A stretch of 64,000 nt of DNA from Ruegeria pomeroyi. GTDB lineage: Bacteria; Pseudomonadota; Alphaproteobacteria; Rhodobacterales; Rhodobacteraceae. This document shows positions 7,855 to 16,117 of this stretch, one piece after another (the first letter of the stretch is position 1; each line of letters opens with the position of its first letter). A program made the position numbers and the translations under genes. Location: assembly GCF_021405525.1 (NCBI RefSeq), contig NZ_JAGQAG010000001.1:3634001-3698000 (forward strand). Reading direction: 5' to 3'. The notes under the pieces were generated by a model that saw only the letters and a program-made list of their open reading frames with translations, ran no database searches and was not told where the DNA came from.

Positions 7855-8451
7855 TCAGCCCAGAAGGCGGAACAGATGCGTGACCGCTGCCGCTCCGCGG
7901 GCCTGGCACGCAGCCTCTGATGGTACGGGCAGGCGCCCGATTACCCGGCGGATCTGCTGGTCGCCCACCAGCAAATCGAGGTAAAGGCCCGCCGCCGCCC
8001 CGGCATCGTCGAAACGCAACAGGCGCTCGGCCCGCGCGGCCTTTAGCACCTGCACGATCAGCGGCATCACGCTGTCACGCCCCGATTGCGCGATCAGCGC
8101 GCCCAACTCGCCGCTTGGGTCGGCGGCGGCGGCACGGTTCAGCGCCACCGCCCGGTCACCCAGCAAAAGCATCAAGAGCCGTGGCCCGAGCGCATGCAAC
8201 GTGTCGCGGGATGGTCGCGCCGCGGCCAGATCGGCCTCCAGCAGCGCGCGAACCTCGGCAGCGTTGCGGATGACCAGCGCCCGGAACAGGCCCTGTTTGT
8301 CACCATACCAGCTGTAGAGCGTCTCGTTCGAGGCGCGCGCGAGCCGCGCGATCCCCTGCATCGAGGTGCCCGCATAACCCTTTTGTTCGAGCAGCGCATA
8401 GGCGGCTTCCTCGATCTGCTGTTGGCGGTCGGCGCGGCTGTCATCCTTCAT
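7855..8451 (-). CDS. TetR/AcrR family transcriptional regulator
   Basis: The 198-residue protein has an N-terminal TetR HTH domain (about residues 8-55: QIEEAAYALLEQKGYAGTS, then LARASNETLYSWYGDKQGLF, the recognition helix and conserved tail). Its all-alpha C-terminal ligand domain is not assigned to a subtype. It is divergent from the small membrane protein and LysE genes. Two near-identical palindromes sit in the shared promoter region, so it most likely represses both itself and the rightward pair. The inducer is unknown; an amino acid or amphipathic compound would fit an exporter target. Confidence 0.88.
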   Translation of the reverse strand: MKDDSRADRQQQIEEAAYALLEQKGYAGTSMQGIARLARASNETLYSWYGDKQGLFRALVIRNAAEVRALLEADLAAARPSRDTLHALGPRLLMLLLGDRAVALNRAAAADPSGELGALIAQSGRDSVMPLIVQVLKAARAERLLRFDDAGAAAGLYLDLLVGDQQIRRVIGRLPVPSEAACQARGAAAVTHLFRLLG

Positions 8452-8476
8452 CGGGTTTCCTTTCGCTTGACGTCAA

Positions 8477-8521
8477 CCGTAATCATCATTACGGATACAG
8501 GCAACCGTAATCACAATTACG
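8477..8521. promoter_or_regulatory. Twin TetR-type operators
   Basis: Two palindromes with the same core lie between the divergent genes: CCGTAAT-CATC-ATTACGG at 8477-8494 (7-bp arms) and CGTAAT-CACA-ATTACG at 8506-8521 (6-bp arms). Centres are 28 bp apart, and half-sites and 4-bp spacers match. This is the size and symmetry expected for a TetR dimer site, here doubled, and probably overlaps both divergent promoters. Confidence 0.8.
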
Positions 8522-8551
8522 CTTTCGATGACACCGATTCAGGAGAATGAC

Positions 8552-8917
8552 ATGACCCAGACCGACCGCCCCAGCCTTGCCGCGCTTGTGGTGCTGATCC
8601 TGTTGCAGTTGATCATGCTGTCCGCACTCTACGCCGGAGTGCTCCCGCACCCACCCATCGCGACGCCGCTTTTCGGCATCGGGCCGTTCATAGGTGCTTC
8701 GGTCTCGGCGGCAATCGCGGCGATTGTGCTGGGAGAGAGCCGCGCCGGGCGGGTGCTGGCCGTGCTCGCCGTTTTGGGCGCGCTAGTCTCGTTCGGGCCG
8801 CAGAAATACCTCGACCCGCAGTTTCCGCTGATCTGGCCCGCCGTTATCGCGGCACAACTGGCCGCAATCACGGTGCTGGTGCGCCTGTTCCCTGCACTGT
8901 CGCGGCAAGGGGCCTGA
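8552..8917 (+). CDS. Small integral membrane protein of unknown function
   Basis: The 121-residue protein has about four predicted transmembrane helices: near residues 10-30 (VVLILLQLIMLSALYAGVL), 38-60, 65-82 and 93-113. I chose the ATG at 8552 because AGGAG lies 6 nt upstream; an ATG at 8528 lacks such a site. I do not recognise the family. It begins 30 bp after the twin operators and ends 4 bp before the LysE-type gene, so the two form a TetR-controlled operon. A channel or an exporter partner is possible but unproven. Confidence 0.75.
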   Translation: MTQTDRPSLAALVVLILLQLIMLSALYAGVLPHPPIATPLFGIGPFIGASVSAAIAAIVLGESRAGRVLAVLAVLGALVSFGPQKYLDPQFPLIWPAVIAAQLAAITVLVRLFPALSRQGA

Positions 8918-8921
8918 TCCG

Positions 8922-9541
8922 ATGGAGCTGATGCTTGCCGGTTTTCTGCTGACCGCCCTGGCCGCCATCGCCACCCCCGGGCCGACCGTCTTGCTGGCAC
9001 TGGGCAACGGCGCGCGGGGCGGCATGCGTGGCGCGGTGCCGGGATCATGGGCGCGGCCCTGTCGGACATCCTGTTGATCACGGCGGCGGCGCTGGGCCTG
9101 GGGGCGGTGCTGAGCGCCTCGGCCCTGCTGTTCGGGTTGGTGAAATGGGCGGGCGCGGCCTATCTCGCCTATCTCGGGTTCCGGCTGATACGAGGGGCGG
9201 CGCATCCCGGTGCGATAGAGAGCGCCCCGCAGGAGCGCGCCACGACGGTCTTTCGCCGCAGCTTTCTGGTCGCAGTCACCAACCCCAAGGGTTATCTGTT
9301 CTTTGCCGCCCTCTTGCCGCAGTTCATCGACCCCACCCAGCCTGCGGCCCGGCAATATCTGGTGTTGGCCGCGCTCTTCGTGGCGACGGACCTGATGGTG
9401 ATGAGCCTCTATGCAGCTGTTGGCGCCTGTTCACAGCGCCGGGGCGGGCGCTTGGCGGGGCAGTGGCTGGGCCGGTTCTGCGGCCTGGCGATGATCGGGG
9501 TTGCCGCGTCGCTGGCCCTGATGCGCCGCGCCGGGGCCTGA
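8922..9541 (+). pseudogene. LysE/RhtB-family exporter interrupted by a frameshift
   Basis: Starting at ATG 8922, the first 40 or so codons read as a normal LysE start, with ATPGPTVLLALGNGARGG as the family's conserved N-terminal motif. After GMRGAVPG at about 9040 the frame runs into a stop near 9074. The rest of the protein (GAALSDILLITAAALG onward, to 9541) continues in the next frame. One missing base, for example a G in a GTGGCCGGG-like site at 9036-9043, explains it. The joined product would be about 206 residues with six membrane helices, the usual family length. It could be a real inactivating mutation or a sequencing error. The context suggests TetR-controlled amino-acid export. Confidence 0.82.
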
Positions 9542-9545
9542 GGAA

Positions 9546-9576
9546 CGCGCCGGATCGCTTCGGCGCGCCACTTTTT
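9546..9576 (+). terminator. Rho-independent terminator after the LysE-type gene
   Basis: An inverted repeat CGCGCCG (9546-9552) and CGGCGCG (9561-9567), with an 8-nt loop, is followed by five T at 9572-9576. It lies between the convergent LysE-type and thiolase genes. Confidence 0.7.
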
Positions 9577-9583
9577 CAAAGGG

Positions 9584-10756
9584 TCAGACCCGCTCGATGG
9601 CGATGGCGGTGCCTTCGCCGCCACCGATGCAGATCGCGGCAACGCCGCGTTTCAGCCCGCGCTTTTCCAACGCGTTGAGCAGCGTCACCATGATCCGCGC
9701 GCCCGAAGCGCCAATCGGATGGCCCAGCGCGCAGGCGCCGCCATTGACGTTCACCTTGTCGCGGGACAGGCCCAGTTCATGCATGAAGGCCATCGGCACC
9801 ACGGCAAAGGCCTCGTTCACCTCCCACAGGTCCACATCCTCGACGCTCCAGCCGATATTGGCGAGCAGCTTCCTGGCAGCCGGAACCGGGGCGGTGGTGA
9901 ACCAGCCCGGCGCCTGGGCATGACTGGCATGCCCGAGGATACGGGCGCGCACGGTCAGGCCCCGGGCGGCGGCGGCCTCGGCCGAGGCCAGCACCAGGGC
10001 GGCGGCACCGTCCGAGATCGACGAGGCATTGGCCGCGGTCACGGTGCCATCCTTTCGGAAGGCGGGTTTCAGCGTCGGGATCTTGTCGGGCCGGGCGCTT
10101 TTGGGTTGTTCGTCGGCATCGGTCACCACCTCGCCCTTGCGGGTCTTGACGGTGACGGCGGCAATCTCGCCGTCAAAGGCGCCCGAGGCCTGCGCGTCGA
10201 GCGCGTTTTGCAGCGAGCGCAGCGCATAGTCGTCCTGCGCCTCGCGGGTGAACTGGTAATGCTCGGCGCAATCCTCGGCAAAGGTGCCCATCAGGCGGCC
10301 CTTGTCATAGGCGTCCTCCAACCCGTCGAGGAACATGTGGTCGATTACCTGGCCATGGCCGATACGGGCGCCACCGCGCATCTTGGGCAAGAGGTAGGGG
10401 GCGTTGGTCATGCTCTCCATCCCGCCCGCGATCATGGTGTCGGTATGGCCCAGCGCGATCTGGTCAAAGGCGATCATCGCCGCCTTCATGCCCGAGCCGC
10501 ACATCTTGTTGAGCGTGGTGGCAGGCACCTCTTCGCCCAGGCCACCGGCAAAACCTGCCTGGCGCGCGGGGGCCTGGCCCTGGCCGGCGGGCAGGACGCA
10601 ACCCATCAGCACCTCGTCCACGGTGGCGGCCCCTGCCCCGGCCAGCGCGGCGCGAATCGCGGCGCCGCCCAGTTCGGCGGCGCTGACGCCGTCATACATG
10701 CCCTGGAACCCGCCCATCGGTGTGCGCGCGGCACCGGCGATGACAACTTCTTTCAT
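9584..10756 (-). CDS. Acetyl-CoA acetyltransferase / thiolase family protein
   Basis: The 390-residue type II thiolase starts MKEVVIAGAARTPMG. It has the nucleophilic Cys86 in NKMCGSGMKA, the conserved His in CALGHPIGASGAR and the second catalytic Cys in AICIGGGEGTA near the C-terminus, so all catalytic residues are present. It could make acetoacetyl-CoA (acetate/PHB metabolism) or cleave 3-ketoacyl-CoA; the sequence does not decide. The ATG at 10756 has AGGAGGA upstream. It is monocistronic and divergent from the STAS gene. Confidence 0.9.
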   Translation of the reverse strand: MKEVVIAGAARTPMGGFQGMYDGVSAAELGGAAIRAALAGAGAATVDEVLMGCVLPAGQGQAPARQAGFAGGLGEEVPATTLNKMCGSGMKAAMIAFDQIALGHTDTMIAGGMESMTNAPYLLPKMRGGARIGHGQVIDHMFLDGLEDAYDKGRLMGTFAEDCAEHYQFTREAQDDYALRSLQNALDAQASGAFDGEIAAVTVKTRKGEVVTDADEQPKSARPDKIPTLKPAFRKDGTVTAANASSISDGAAALVLASAEAAAARGLTVRARILGHASHAQAPGWFTTAPVPAARKLLANIGWSVEDVDLWEVNEAFAVVPMAFMHELGLSRDKVNVNGGACALGHPIGASGARIMVTLLNALEKRGLKRGVAAICIGGGEGTAIAIERV

Positions 10757-10854
10757 CCTGTCCTCCTGAGGAAAGCTCTGCGCCTGAATACCGAATGGTA
10801 AGAATTGCCGTCTACCCTCGTGCGGCGAAAAGTAGCCACCCGAGGAGTGGGAGT

Positions 10855-11193
10855 ATGAGTCTGACCAGCACCATGGCCGGTGACACAAGGGTGATCACCG
10901 TGAATGTAGAACGAATAGACGCCGCCATGGCGATCCAGTTCAAGGAAGACATGCGCAGTGAAACCGAAGCGGGACCCGATCGCGTGATTCTCGACCTGTC
11001 GCAGGTCACGTTCATCGATTCGAGCGGGCTGGGCGCGATTGTCGCTTCGATGAAGCAACTCGGCGGCAACCGACGGCTGGACCTCGCCGGGCTTACCCCG
11101 ATCGTGGACAAGGTGTTTCGCCTAACCCGCATGGATACCGTGTTCAATCTGTTCGCAACGCTCGACGACGCGCTTGCGGTACACCCGAATTAA
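10855..11193 (+). CDS. STAS-domain anti-sigma factor antagonist
   Basis: The 112-residue single STAS domain carries the signature FIDSSGLGAIVA at about residues 55-65; the second Ser is the usual phosphorylation site of RsbV/SpoIIAA-type proteins. Family role: in the unphosphorylated state it binds a HATPase kinase/anti-sigma factor and releases that factor's target. The ATG at 10855 is preceded by GAGGAGTGGGAG. The cognate HATPase gene follows 21 bp downstream. No PP2C phosphatase or sigma factor is in the window, so the pair's output is unknown. Confidence 0.88.
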   Translation: MSLTSTMAGDTRVITVNVERIDAAMAIQFKEDMRSETEAGPDRVILDLSQVTFIDSSGLGAIVASMKQLGGNRRLDLAGLTPIVDKVFRLTRMDTVFNLFATLDDALAVHPN

Positions 11194-11214
11194 CCCACCG
11201 GGGAGGCTGGCACG

Positions 11215-11664
11215 GTGCAGTTCAACGCGGATCGGCAAGGCTTTACCCTGAATTTCCGAGCCACAGAGATGGAGGCGCGAGAGGGGATTCGCGCGGTTGC
11301 GACCCAGTTGCGCCAGCGCGGCCTGTCCGAGGACCGGGCCGGCGATGTCGAAATCGCTTTGGCCGAAGCGATCAACAATGTGGTCGAACATGCCTATGCC
11401 GACATCGAACCGGGTCAGGTCCGCATCCGGTGCCAGATGCGTAGCAATAAGCTGCTGATCCGAATCTCTGACCAGGGACGCCCGCTGCCCGATGGGCAAT
11501 TGCCCAAGGGCGAACCGGCCAGTGTCGATACCAATCTGGCTGACCTGCCCGAAGGGGGGTTCGGCTGGTTCCTGATCCAGCAACTGGTCAGCGAAATCCG
11601 CTATGAACGGCGACAGAACAGCAATTTGCTGTCGCTGCGGTTCGATCTGCCAAAGGTATCGTGA
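11215..11664 (+). CDS. RsbW-like HATPase anti-sigma factor / serine kinase
   Basis: The 149-residue GHKL ATPase has the three expected boxes: N box EIALAEAINNVVEHAY (about residues 44-59), G1 ISDQGRPLPDG (about 83-93) and G2 GGFGWFLIQQL (about 113-123). Members phosphorylate the partner STAS protein and sequester a sigma factor or another target. The start is GTG at 11215, supported by GGGAGG at 11201-11206. It forms a two-gene operon with the upstream STAS gene. The target is not identifiable here. Confidence 0.87.
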   Translation: MQFNADRQGFTLNFRATEMEAREGIRAVATQLRQRGLSEDRAGDVEIALAEAINNVVEHAYADIEPGQVRIRCQMRSNKLLIRISDQGRPLPDGQLPKGEPASVDTNLADLPEGGFGWFLIQQLVSEIRYERRQNSNLLSLRFDLPKVS

Positions 11665-11857
11665 TCAAAATCGAGTGCGCCACAATCTCGCCACAATCGC
11701 TCCGAACTCATGCCGCAATGAACGGTCAGAAACGAACCTGTAGCTGCATATGGCTTCCCTCGGCGTTGCGCGTTACAGCCCCCACCCAGTGCGCGGCGCC
11801 GAGGACTACCTCCCTGACATTCCCTCCTGAAAACCTCGTGTTCGCGAGATCGCTGGA

Positions 11858-11885
11858 TTGATTTCCCGCGCCCGCCCCCTAGTGT
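11858..11885 (+). promoter_or_regulatory. Possible sigma-70-type promoter of the gamma-glutamyltransferase-like gene
   Basis: TTGATT at 11858-11863 and TAGTGT at 11880-11885 are spaced 16 bp and lie about 27 bp before the chosen ATG, leaving a short leader with GAGGGAGA. The match is moderate and read by eye. The rest of the 247-bp gap (11665-11911) shows no convincing gene. Confidence 0.35.
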
Positions 11886-11911
11886 CGCGGTACCACGAGG
11901 GAGACATCGAT

Positions 11912-13495
11912 ATGCGCGATTTTCACCTGCCCGGACGCTCGCCGGCCTATGCCACCGAGGGGATGTGCGCCACCTCGCACCCGCTTGCGGCGCAGGTTGC
12001 GATCGATCTGCTCAAACGTGGCGGCAACGCGATGGATGCGGCATTGGCCGCCGGTCTGGTTCTGGGCATCTGCGAGCCGCAGATGACCGGGATCGGTGGA
12101 GACTGTTTCGTGCTTTATACCAGACCCGGTGAAGACCACATCCGCGCCCTGAACGGCTCGGGCCGTGCCGCCGCTGGCGCCTCTGCCTCTGCTGCTGCCC
12201 TGCGCGCGCAAGGGCTGGAGCGCGTTCCGCTTGGCAGCCCCCATGCGGTCACCATGCCCGGCGCCATCGACGCCTTTTGCCATCTGGCCGAAGCCGAGGG
12301 GCGATTGGGTCTCGACACGCTACTGCAACCCGCGATCCATTATGCCGAGCACGGAGTTCCGGTGGCCCCACGCGTGGCTTTCGACTGGGCGCGAGAGGCG
12401 GGCACACTCAAGGGCGCGGCGCGGCGCCACTATCTACTGGAAGGGCGCGTGCCGAAGACCGGCCAGGTCTTCGCCGCCCCCGGACAGGCCGAGGTTCTGC
12501 GCCGCATCGCCCACCTCGGGCGCGACGGGTTCTATACCGGAGAAGTGGCCGAGGACATGCTGGAAGCGCTGAACGCTCTGGGCGGCCCGCACCGCGCCGA
12601 GGATTTCGACGCCACCGCCTGCACCCCGACCGAACCTATCTCAGGACCCTACAAATCCGCCGATCTGGTAGAACATCCGCCCAACGGACAGGGTGCCACG
12701 GCGATCCTGCTGCTCAACATCCTGTCGCATTTCAACATCGCTACGATGGATCCGCTGGGCGCCGAGCGCATCCATATCGAGGCCGAGGCGGCCAAGCTGG
12801 CCTATGACGCGCGCAACCGGTTCCTAGCCGATCCCGACCATACCGACCGGCTGAATCACATGCTGGCCCCGAAAACGGCAGCGCGGCTGGCGGCATTGAT
12901 CGACCCGAAACGCGCCATGGCCGCTGCCGCACTGCTGACCGAGGCGGTGCACAAGGACACAATCTATATCACCGTCGTTGACCGCGACCGCATGACGGTT
13001 TCGCTGATCTATTCGATCTTCCATGGCTTCGGGTCGGGCATCGCCTCGGAGAAATTCGGCATACTGCTGCAAAACCGCGGCGCCGGCTTCACCCTGCAAG
13101 CGGGCCACCCGAACGAGATGGCGGGTGGTAAACGGCCAATGCACACCATCATCCCGGGCATGCTGCGCGAGGGGCCCGGTACGTTGACCCCATTTGGCGT
13201 AATGGGCGGTGCGTATCAGCCGGTGGGCCATGCACGCTTCACCTCGAACCTGGTCGATTTCGGGATGGATTTGCAGACCGCCATCGACGCCCCACGCGCC
13301 TTTGCCGATGCGGGCGTGTTGAAGCTGGAACGCGGTTACCCGGACGCTGTGCGCCGGGCACTTGCCGATATGGGTCACAAGGTGGTCACACCGGAGGTCC
13401 CGCTGGGCGGCGCGCAGGCGATCCGCATCCGCACCGATGGTGTGCTGGAAGCCGCCAGCGACGCACGTAAGGACGGTTGCGCGCTGGGTTATTGA
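11912..13495 (+). CDS. Gamma-glutamyltransferase family protein (Ntn hydrolase)
   Basis: The 527-residue protein aligns with gamma-glutamyltranspeptidases: the RGGNAMDAALAAGLVLGICEP region of the large subunit, PPNGQGATAILLLNI, and the autoprocessing site before Thr350 in HKDTIYITVVDRDR. Thr350 becomes the N-terminal nucleophile of the small subunit. KRPMHTIIP follows, corresponding to the substrate-binding segment. No signal peptide is seen, so the enzyme is probably cytoplasmic, unlike the periplasmic E. coli enzyme. The ATG at 11912 has GAGGGAGA about 9 nt upstream. It stands alone. The substrate could be glutathione, a gamma-glutamyl amide or a related compound. Confidence 0.87.
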   Translation: MRDFHLPGRSPAYATEGMCATSHPLAAQVAIDLLKRGGNAMDAALAAGLVLGICEPQMTGIGGDCFVLYTRPGEDHIRALNGSGRAAAGASASAAALRAQGLERVPLGSPHAVTMPGAIDAFCHLAEAEGRLGLDTLLQPAIHYAEHGVPVAPRVAFDWAREAGTLKGAARRHYLLEGRVPKTGQVFAAPGQAEVLRRIAHLGRDGFYTGEVAEDMLEALNALGGPHRAEDFDATACTPTEPISGPYKSADLVEHPPNGQGATAILLLNILSHFNIATMDPLGAERIHIEAEAAKLAYDARNRFLADPDHTDRLNHMLAPKTAARLAALIDPKRAMAAAALLTEAVHKDTIYITVVDRDRMTVSLIYSIFHGFGSGIASEKFGILLQNRGAGFTLQAGHPNEMAGGKRPMHTIIPGMLREGPGTLTPFGVMGGAYQPVGHARFTSNLVDFGMDLQTAIDAPRAFADAGVLKLERGYPDAVRRALADMGHKVVTPEVPLGGAQAIRIRTDGVLEAASDARKDGCALGY

Positions 13496-13516
13496 GCCCT
13501 GCGCGCGCTGCGCCGA

Positions 13517-13849
13517 TTAGTTTAACTGGAAGTGCAGGGGATATGTCCCATCTTGGAACGGCCCGAACATGTCGGGAATATCCGGGTGCTCCACCGGCTC
13601 GCCGGAATAGTCGGCAATCAGGTTCTGTTCGGACACATAGGCCACGTAGTAGCTCTGGTCGTTCTCGGCTAGCAGGTGGTAGAAGGGTTGATTCTTCAGT
13701 GGCCGGCTATCCTCGGGGATAGCCTGGTACCACTCCTCGGTATTGGCAAATTGTGGATCCACATCGAACACGACACCTCGGAACGGGTGTTTGCGATGAC
13801 GGACCACTTGCCCCAAATGATATTTGGCGTGTGATTTCATCATTGTCAT
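13517..13849 (-). CDS. hspQ: Heat shock protein HspQ
   Basis: The 110-residue protein begins near AKYHLGQVVRHRKHPFRGVVFDVDP, the hallmark of HspQ, which is described in E. coli as a hemimethylated-DNA-binding protein and a specificity factor for Lon. Conserved features YVSEQNLIADYSGEPVEHP and the C-terminal YPLHFQLN are intact. Three candidate ATGs (13849, 13843, 13840) lie close together; 13849 is preferred because GGGG sits 5 nt upstream. It is monocistronic and divergent from the AEC transporter, with a 78-bp gap. Role: protein quality control in the cytoplasm. Confidence 0.9.
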   Translation of the reverse strand: MTMMKSHAKYHLGQVVRHRKHPFRGVVFDVDPQFANTEEWYQAIPEDSRPLKNQPFYHLLAENDQSYYVAYVSEQNLIADYSGEPVEHPDIPDMFGPFQDGTYPLHFQLN

Positions 13850-13927
13850 TTCAGCCCCTAATGCAATTAGTACCGTCAACCGCCGCCCGGTGTCCAACAA
13901 TTGATCGATAATTAAGGGAAACAGTCT

Positions 13928-14809
13928 GTGAACCTTGCCGTAACAGTGCTTGAAATTGTCGCACCTGTTTTTCTGCTGGCAGCTATCGGGTTCGGCTGGG
14001 TGCGGATGGGATTCGAGTACAGGCTGCAATTCGTAACCCGGCTGGGAACCATGTTGGCCGTACCCTGCCTGATCTTTGTCGCGCTGATGAAGACCGAGAT
14101 TCCGGGCGGCGATCTCAGCCGCTTCAGCCTCGCCTCGGCGCTGGCGATTCTGGCGCTGACCATGGTGTTCGGATTGATCGTGCGGGTCAGCGGGCTGGAC
14201 CGGCGAACCTATCTGCCGCCGCTGTTGTTCGGAAACACCGGCAATCTGGGCCTGCCGCTGTGCATGTTCGCCTTCGGGGTCGAGGGGCTGAGCTATGCGG
14301 TGGTGTTCTTTTCGCTCAGCGCCCTGTGGTCGTTTTCTTATGGCATCCACGTGGTTGCTGGACAGGGGTCGCTGACCAAGGTCGTTCGCGAGCCGATGGT
14401 CTGGGCAACGCTGCTCGGGGCGCTGTTCCTGACCCAGGATTGGCAGACCCCGCGCTTTCTGACCAATGCGCTCGAACTGATCGGCCAGATGGCAGTGCCG
14501 CTGATGCTGATCACTTTAGGCGTGGCCATCGCCCGCCTGTCGATCCGTCGCCTAGGCCAGGCGGTCGGTCTGTCGATGCTAAAACTCGCTGTCTGCTTTC
14601 CAGTCGGCTGGCTGGTGGCGCAAGGGTTCGGGCTGAGCGGCCCGGCGCTTGGGGTGCTGGTGGTGCAGATGTCGGTCCCTGCGGCGGTCTCAGCCTATCT
14701 GCTGGCCGAACGATTCGGCGCTGATGCAGATGCCGTGGCCGGGATGGTGATGGTCTCGACCCTGCTGGCGGTCGGCGCTTTGCCTCTGATTCTGGCCGCA
14801 GTTCTCTAG
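13928..14809 (+). CDS. AEC (auxin efflux carrier) family transporter
   Basis: The 293-residue inner-membrane protein has about ten hydrophobic segments from residue 5 to the C-terminus. The N-terminal VAPVFLLAAIGFGWVR, the central NTGNLGLPLCMFAFG (the family's conserved NxxxLGLP-type motif) and the C-terminal LAERFGADADAVAGMVM match bacterial AEC permeases. Some members carry malonate or malate or act as amino-acid transporters; the substrate is not visible. The start is GTG at 13928 with AAGGGA upstream. No dedicated regulator is adjacent. Confidence 0.85.
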   Translation: MNLAVTVLEIVAPVFLLAAIGFGWVRMGFEYRLQFVTRLGTMLAVPCLIFVALMKTEIPGGDLSRFSLASALAILALTMVFGLIVRVSGLDRRTYLPPLLFGNTGNLGLPLCMFAFGVEGLSYAVVFFSLSALWSFSYGIHVVAGQGSLTKVVREPMVWATLLGALFLTQDWQTPRFLTNALELIGQMAVPLMLITLGVAIARLSIRRLGQAVGLSMLKLAVCFPVGWLVAQGFGLSGPALGVLVVQMSVPAAVSAYLLAERFGADADAVAGMVMVSTLLAVGALPLILAAVL

Positions 14810-14870
14810 CGAATGTGATTCCATCATTTCGCAGAATGCGTTACACTGCCCAAAAAAAGGCAAGAGGCAG

Positions 14871-15461
14871 ATGAGCAGATCTCTTTGCGCGCTGGTTGCG
14901 GTGCTGTTGATGGTATCGTGCAGCGGTGGGTCGAAAAATCCGCCGCGCAATCTTGATGATGCTTGCAGTATTGCGGGCGAGCGCCCCGAATACATCAAGG
15001 CGTTCAAGCAGACGGAACGCAAATGGGGCGTGCCCGTGCATGTCCAGATGTCGACCATTTATTACGAAAGCCGTTATCGTTCCGACGCGCGTACACCTCA
15101 CCAGTTCGTGCTGGGCGTGATTCCGGTGGGTCGGCAAAGCAGCGCTTTCGGCTATAGTCAGGCGCTGGACGGAACCTGGGACCAGTATCGCAAGGAAACC
15201 GGGCGGCGCGGCGCCAAACGCGACCGGATCAAGGACGCCTCGGATTTCATCGGCTGGTACATGAACAAGACGCGAGAGAAAAACGGCATTTCGCTTGGCG
15301 ATGCGCGCAACCAGTATTTGGCTTATCACGAGGGGCATGCAGGATATGCCCGTGGCAGCCATAGCGGAAAGTCCTGGTTGCTGCGTACTGCCGATGATGT
15401 AGCGGCACGGGCAAACATGTATCAGCGGCAGCTTTCAAGCTGCCGCCGCTATCGGAATTGA
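14871..15461 (+). CDS. Lytic transglycosylase-like (SLT fold) lipoprotein
   Basis: The 196-residue protein has a lipoprotein signal ending LLMVSC with the acylated Cys at residue 17 (slightly atypical lipobox). A lysozyme-like domain follows, with the probable catalytic Glu in STIYYESRYRSDA, then AFGYSQALDGTWDQY and YLAYHEGHAGYARGSHSGK. It should act on peptidoglycan in the periplasm as a lytic transglycosylase. The ATG at 14871 follows AAGAGGCAG. It converges on lolA with a 21-bp gap. Confidence 0.83.
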   Translation: MSRSLCALVAVLLMVSCSGGSKNPPRNLDDACSIAGERPEYIKAFKQTERKWGVPVHVQMSTIYYESRYRSDARTPHQFVLGVIPVGRQSSAFGYSQALDGTWDQYRKETGRRGAKRDRIKDASDFIGWYMNKTREKNGISLGDARNQYLAYHEGHAGYARGSHSGKSWLLRTADDVAARANMYQRQLSSCRRYRN

Positions 15462-15482
15462 CTCTGGATTCCGGGGGCCTGC

Positions 15483-16079
15483 TCAGCGGTTGACCGAGAC
15501 GCCCGGTTGACCGTCGATGAACAGGTTCTGATTCAGGCTGTTACCCTTGGTCAGTTGCCCGAGGATCACCGTGGTGCGCGACCCGGCGCCATCATGGACC
15601 ACCCATTTGCGCAATTCGACCGGATCATCGGTAAAGCTGAGGTCGATACGCCCGTAATCGGGGTTCTCTGGGTCCTGCGCGGTGACCACGGTGGCGGTAC
15701 CGTCAAAGGTATGCCCCACCACCATATTGGCCCGATCCAGGTCCACCGTTCGCGCCAGAACGATCGACAAGGGCGTCCGGTTCAGCGGATACTGCTCGGG
15801 CGGCTGGTTCGATTTGGGATCGTGGATGATCACGGTGCCGCCCTTGGCCAGCACCACCGAGCGGTCGGGCGGGTCGTATTCGAACCGCATCCGGCCAGGC
15901 CGTTGCAGCCACAGTTTGCCAGTACTCAGCGAGCCGTCATCGTTGATCTGGGTGAACGTGGTCTGAACGGTTTTCAGACCGTTCAGATAGGTCGATATTT
16001 CAGCCAAAGGCAGCTTGTCCGCCGCCCAGGCCACAGGCGCGACCAGGGTCAGCGCAAGTGCGAGTGCAATCCGTTTCAT
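15483..16079 (-). CDS. lolA: Outer-membrane lipoprotein carrier LolA
   Basis: The 198-residue periplasmic chaperone has a Sec signal (MKRIALALALTLVAPVAWA, cleavage before ADKL) and a LolA-type half-barrel: VQTTFTQINDDGSLSTGKLWLQRPGRMRFEYDPPD followed by VIIHDPKSNQPPEQYPL in shortened form. It carries lipoproteins from LolCDE across the periplasm. GGGGTGA precedes the ATG at 16079. It lies 38 bp downstream of ftsK on the same strand, an arrangement common in alphaproteobacteria. Confidence 0.92.
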   Translation of the reverse strand: MKRIALALALTLVAPVAWAADKLPLAEISTYLNGLKTVQTTFTQINDDGSLSTGKLWLQRPGRMRFEYDPPDRSVVLAKGGTVIIHDPKSNQPPEQYPLNRTPLSIVLARTVDLDRANMVVGHTFDGTATVVTAQDPENPDYGRIDLSFTDDPVELRKWVVHDGAGSRTTVILGQLTKGNSLNQNLFIDGQPGVSVNR

Positions 16080-16117
16080 GTCACCCCAGATAAGCATTCG
16101 CCCGGCGCCGGAAAAGA

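Noticed and set aside
11808-11821. CTACCTCCCTGACA shared with 42570-42583 upstream of pmbA
   Set aside because: A 14-base match between two intergenic regions can occur by chance in 64 kb, the distances to the starts differ, and no further similarity surrounds it.
11661-11861. Possible 66-codon gene after the HATPase gene
   Set aside because: It starts with a GTG inside the HATPase stop region, has no ribosome site or domain and an unusual composition; the region is better read as intergenic.
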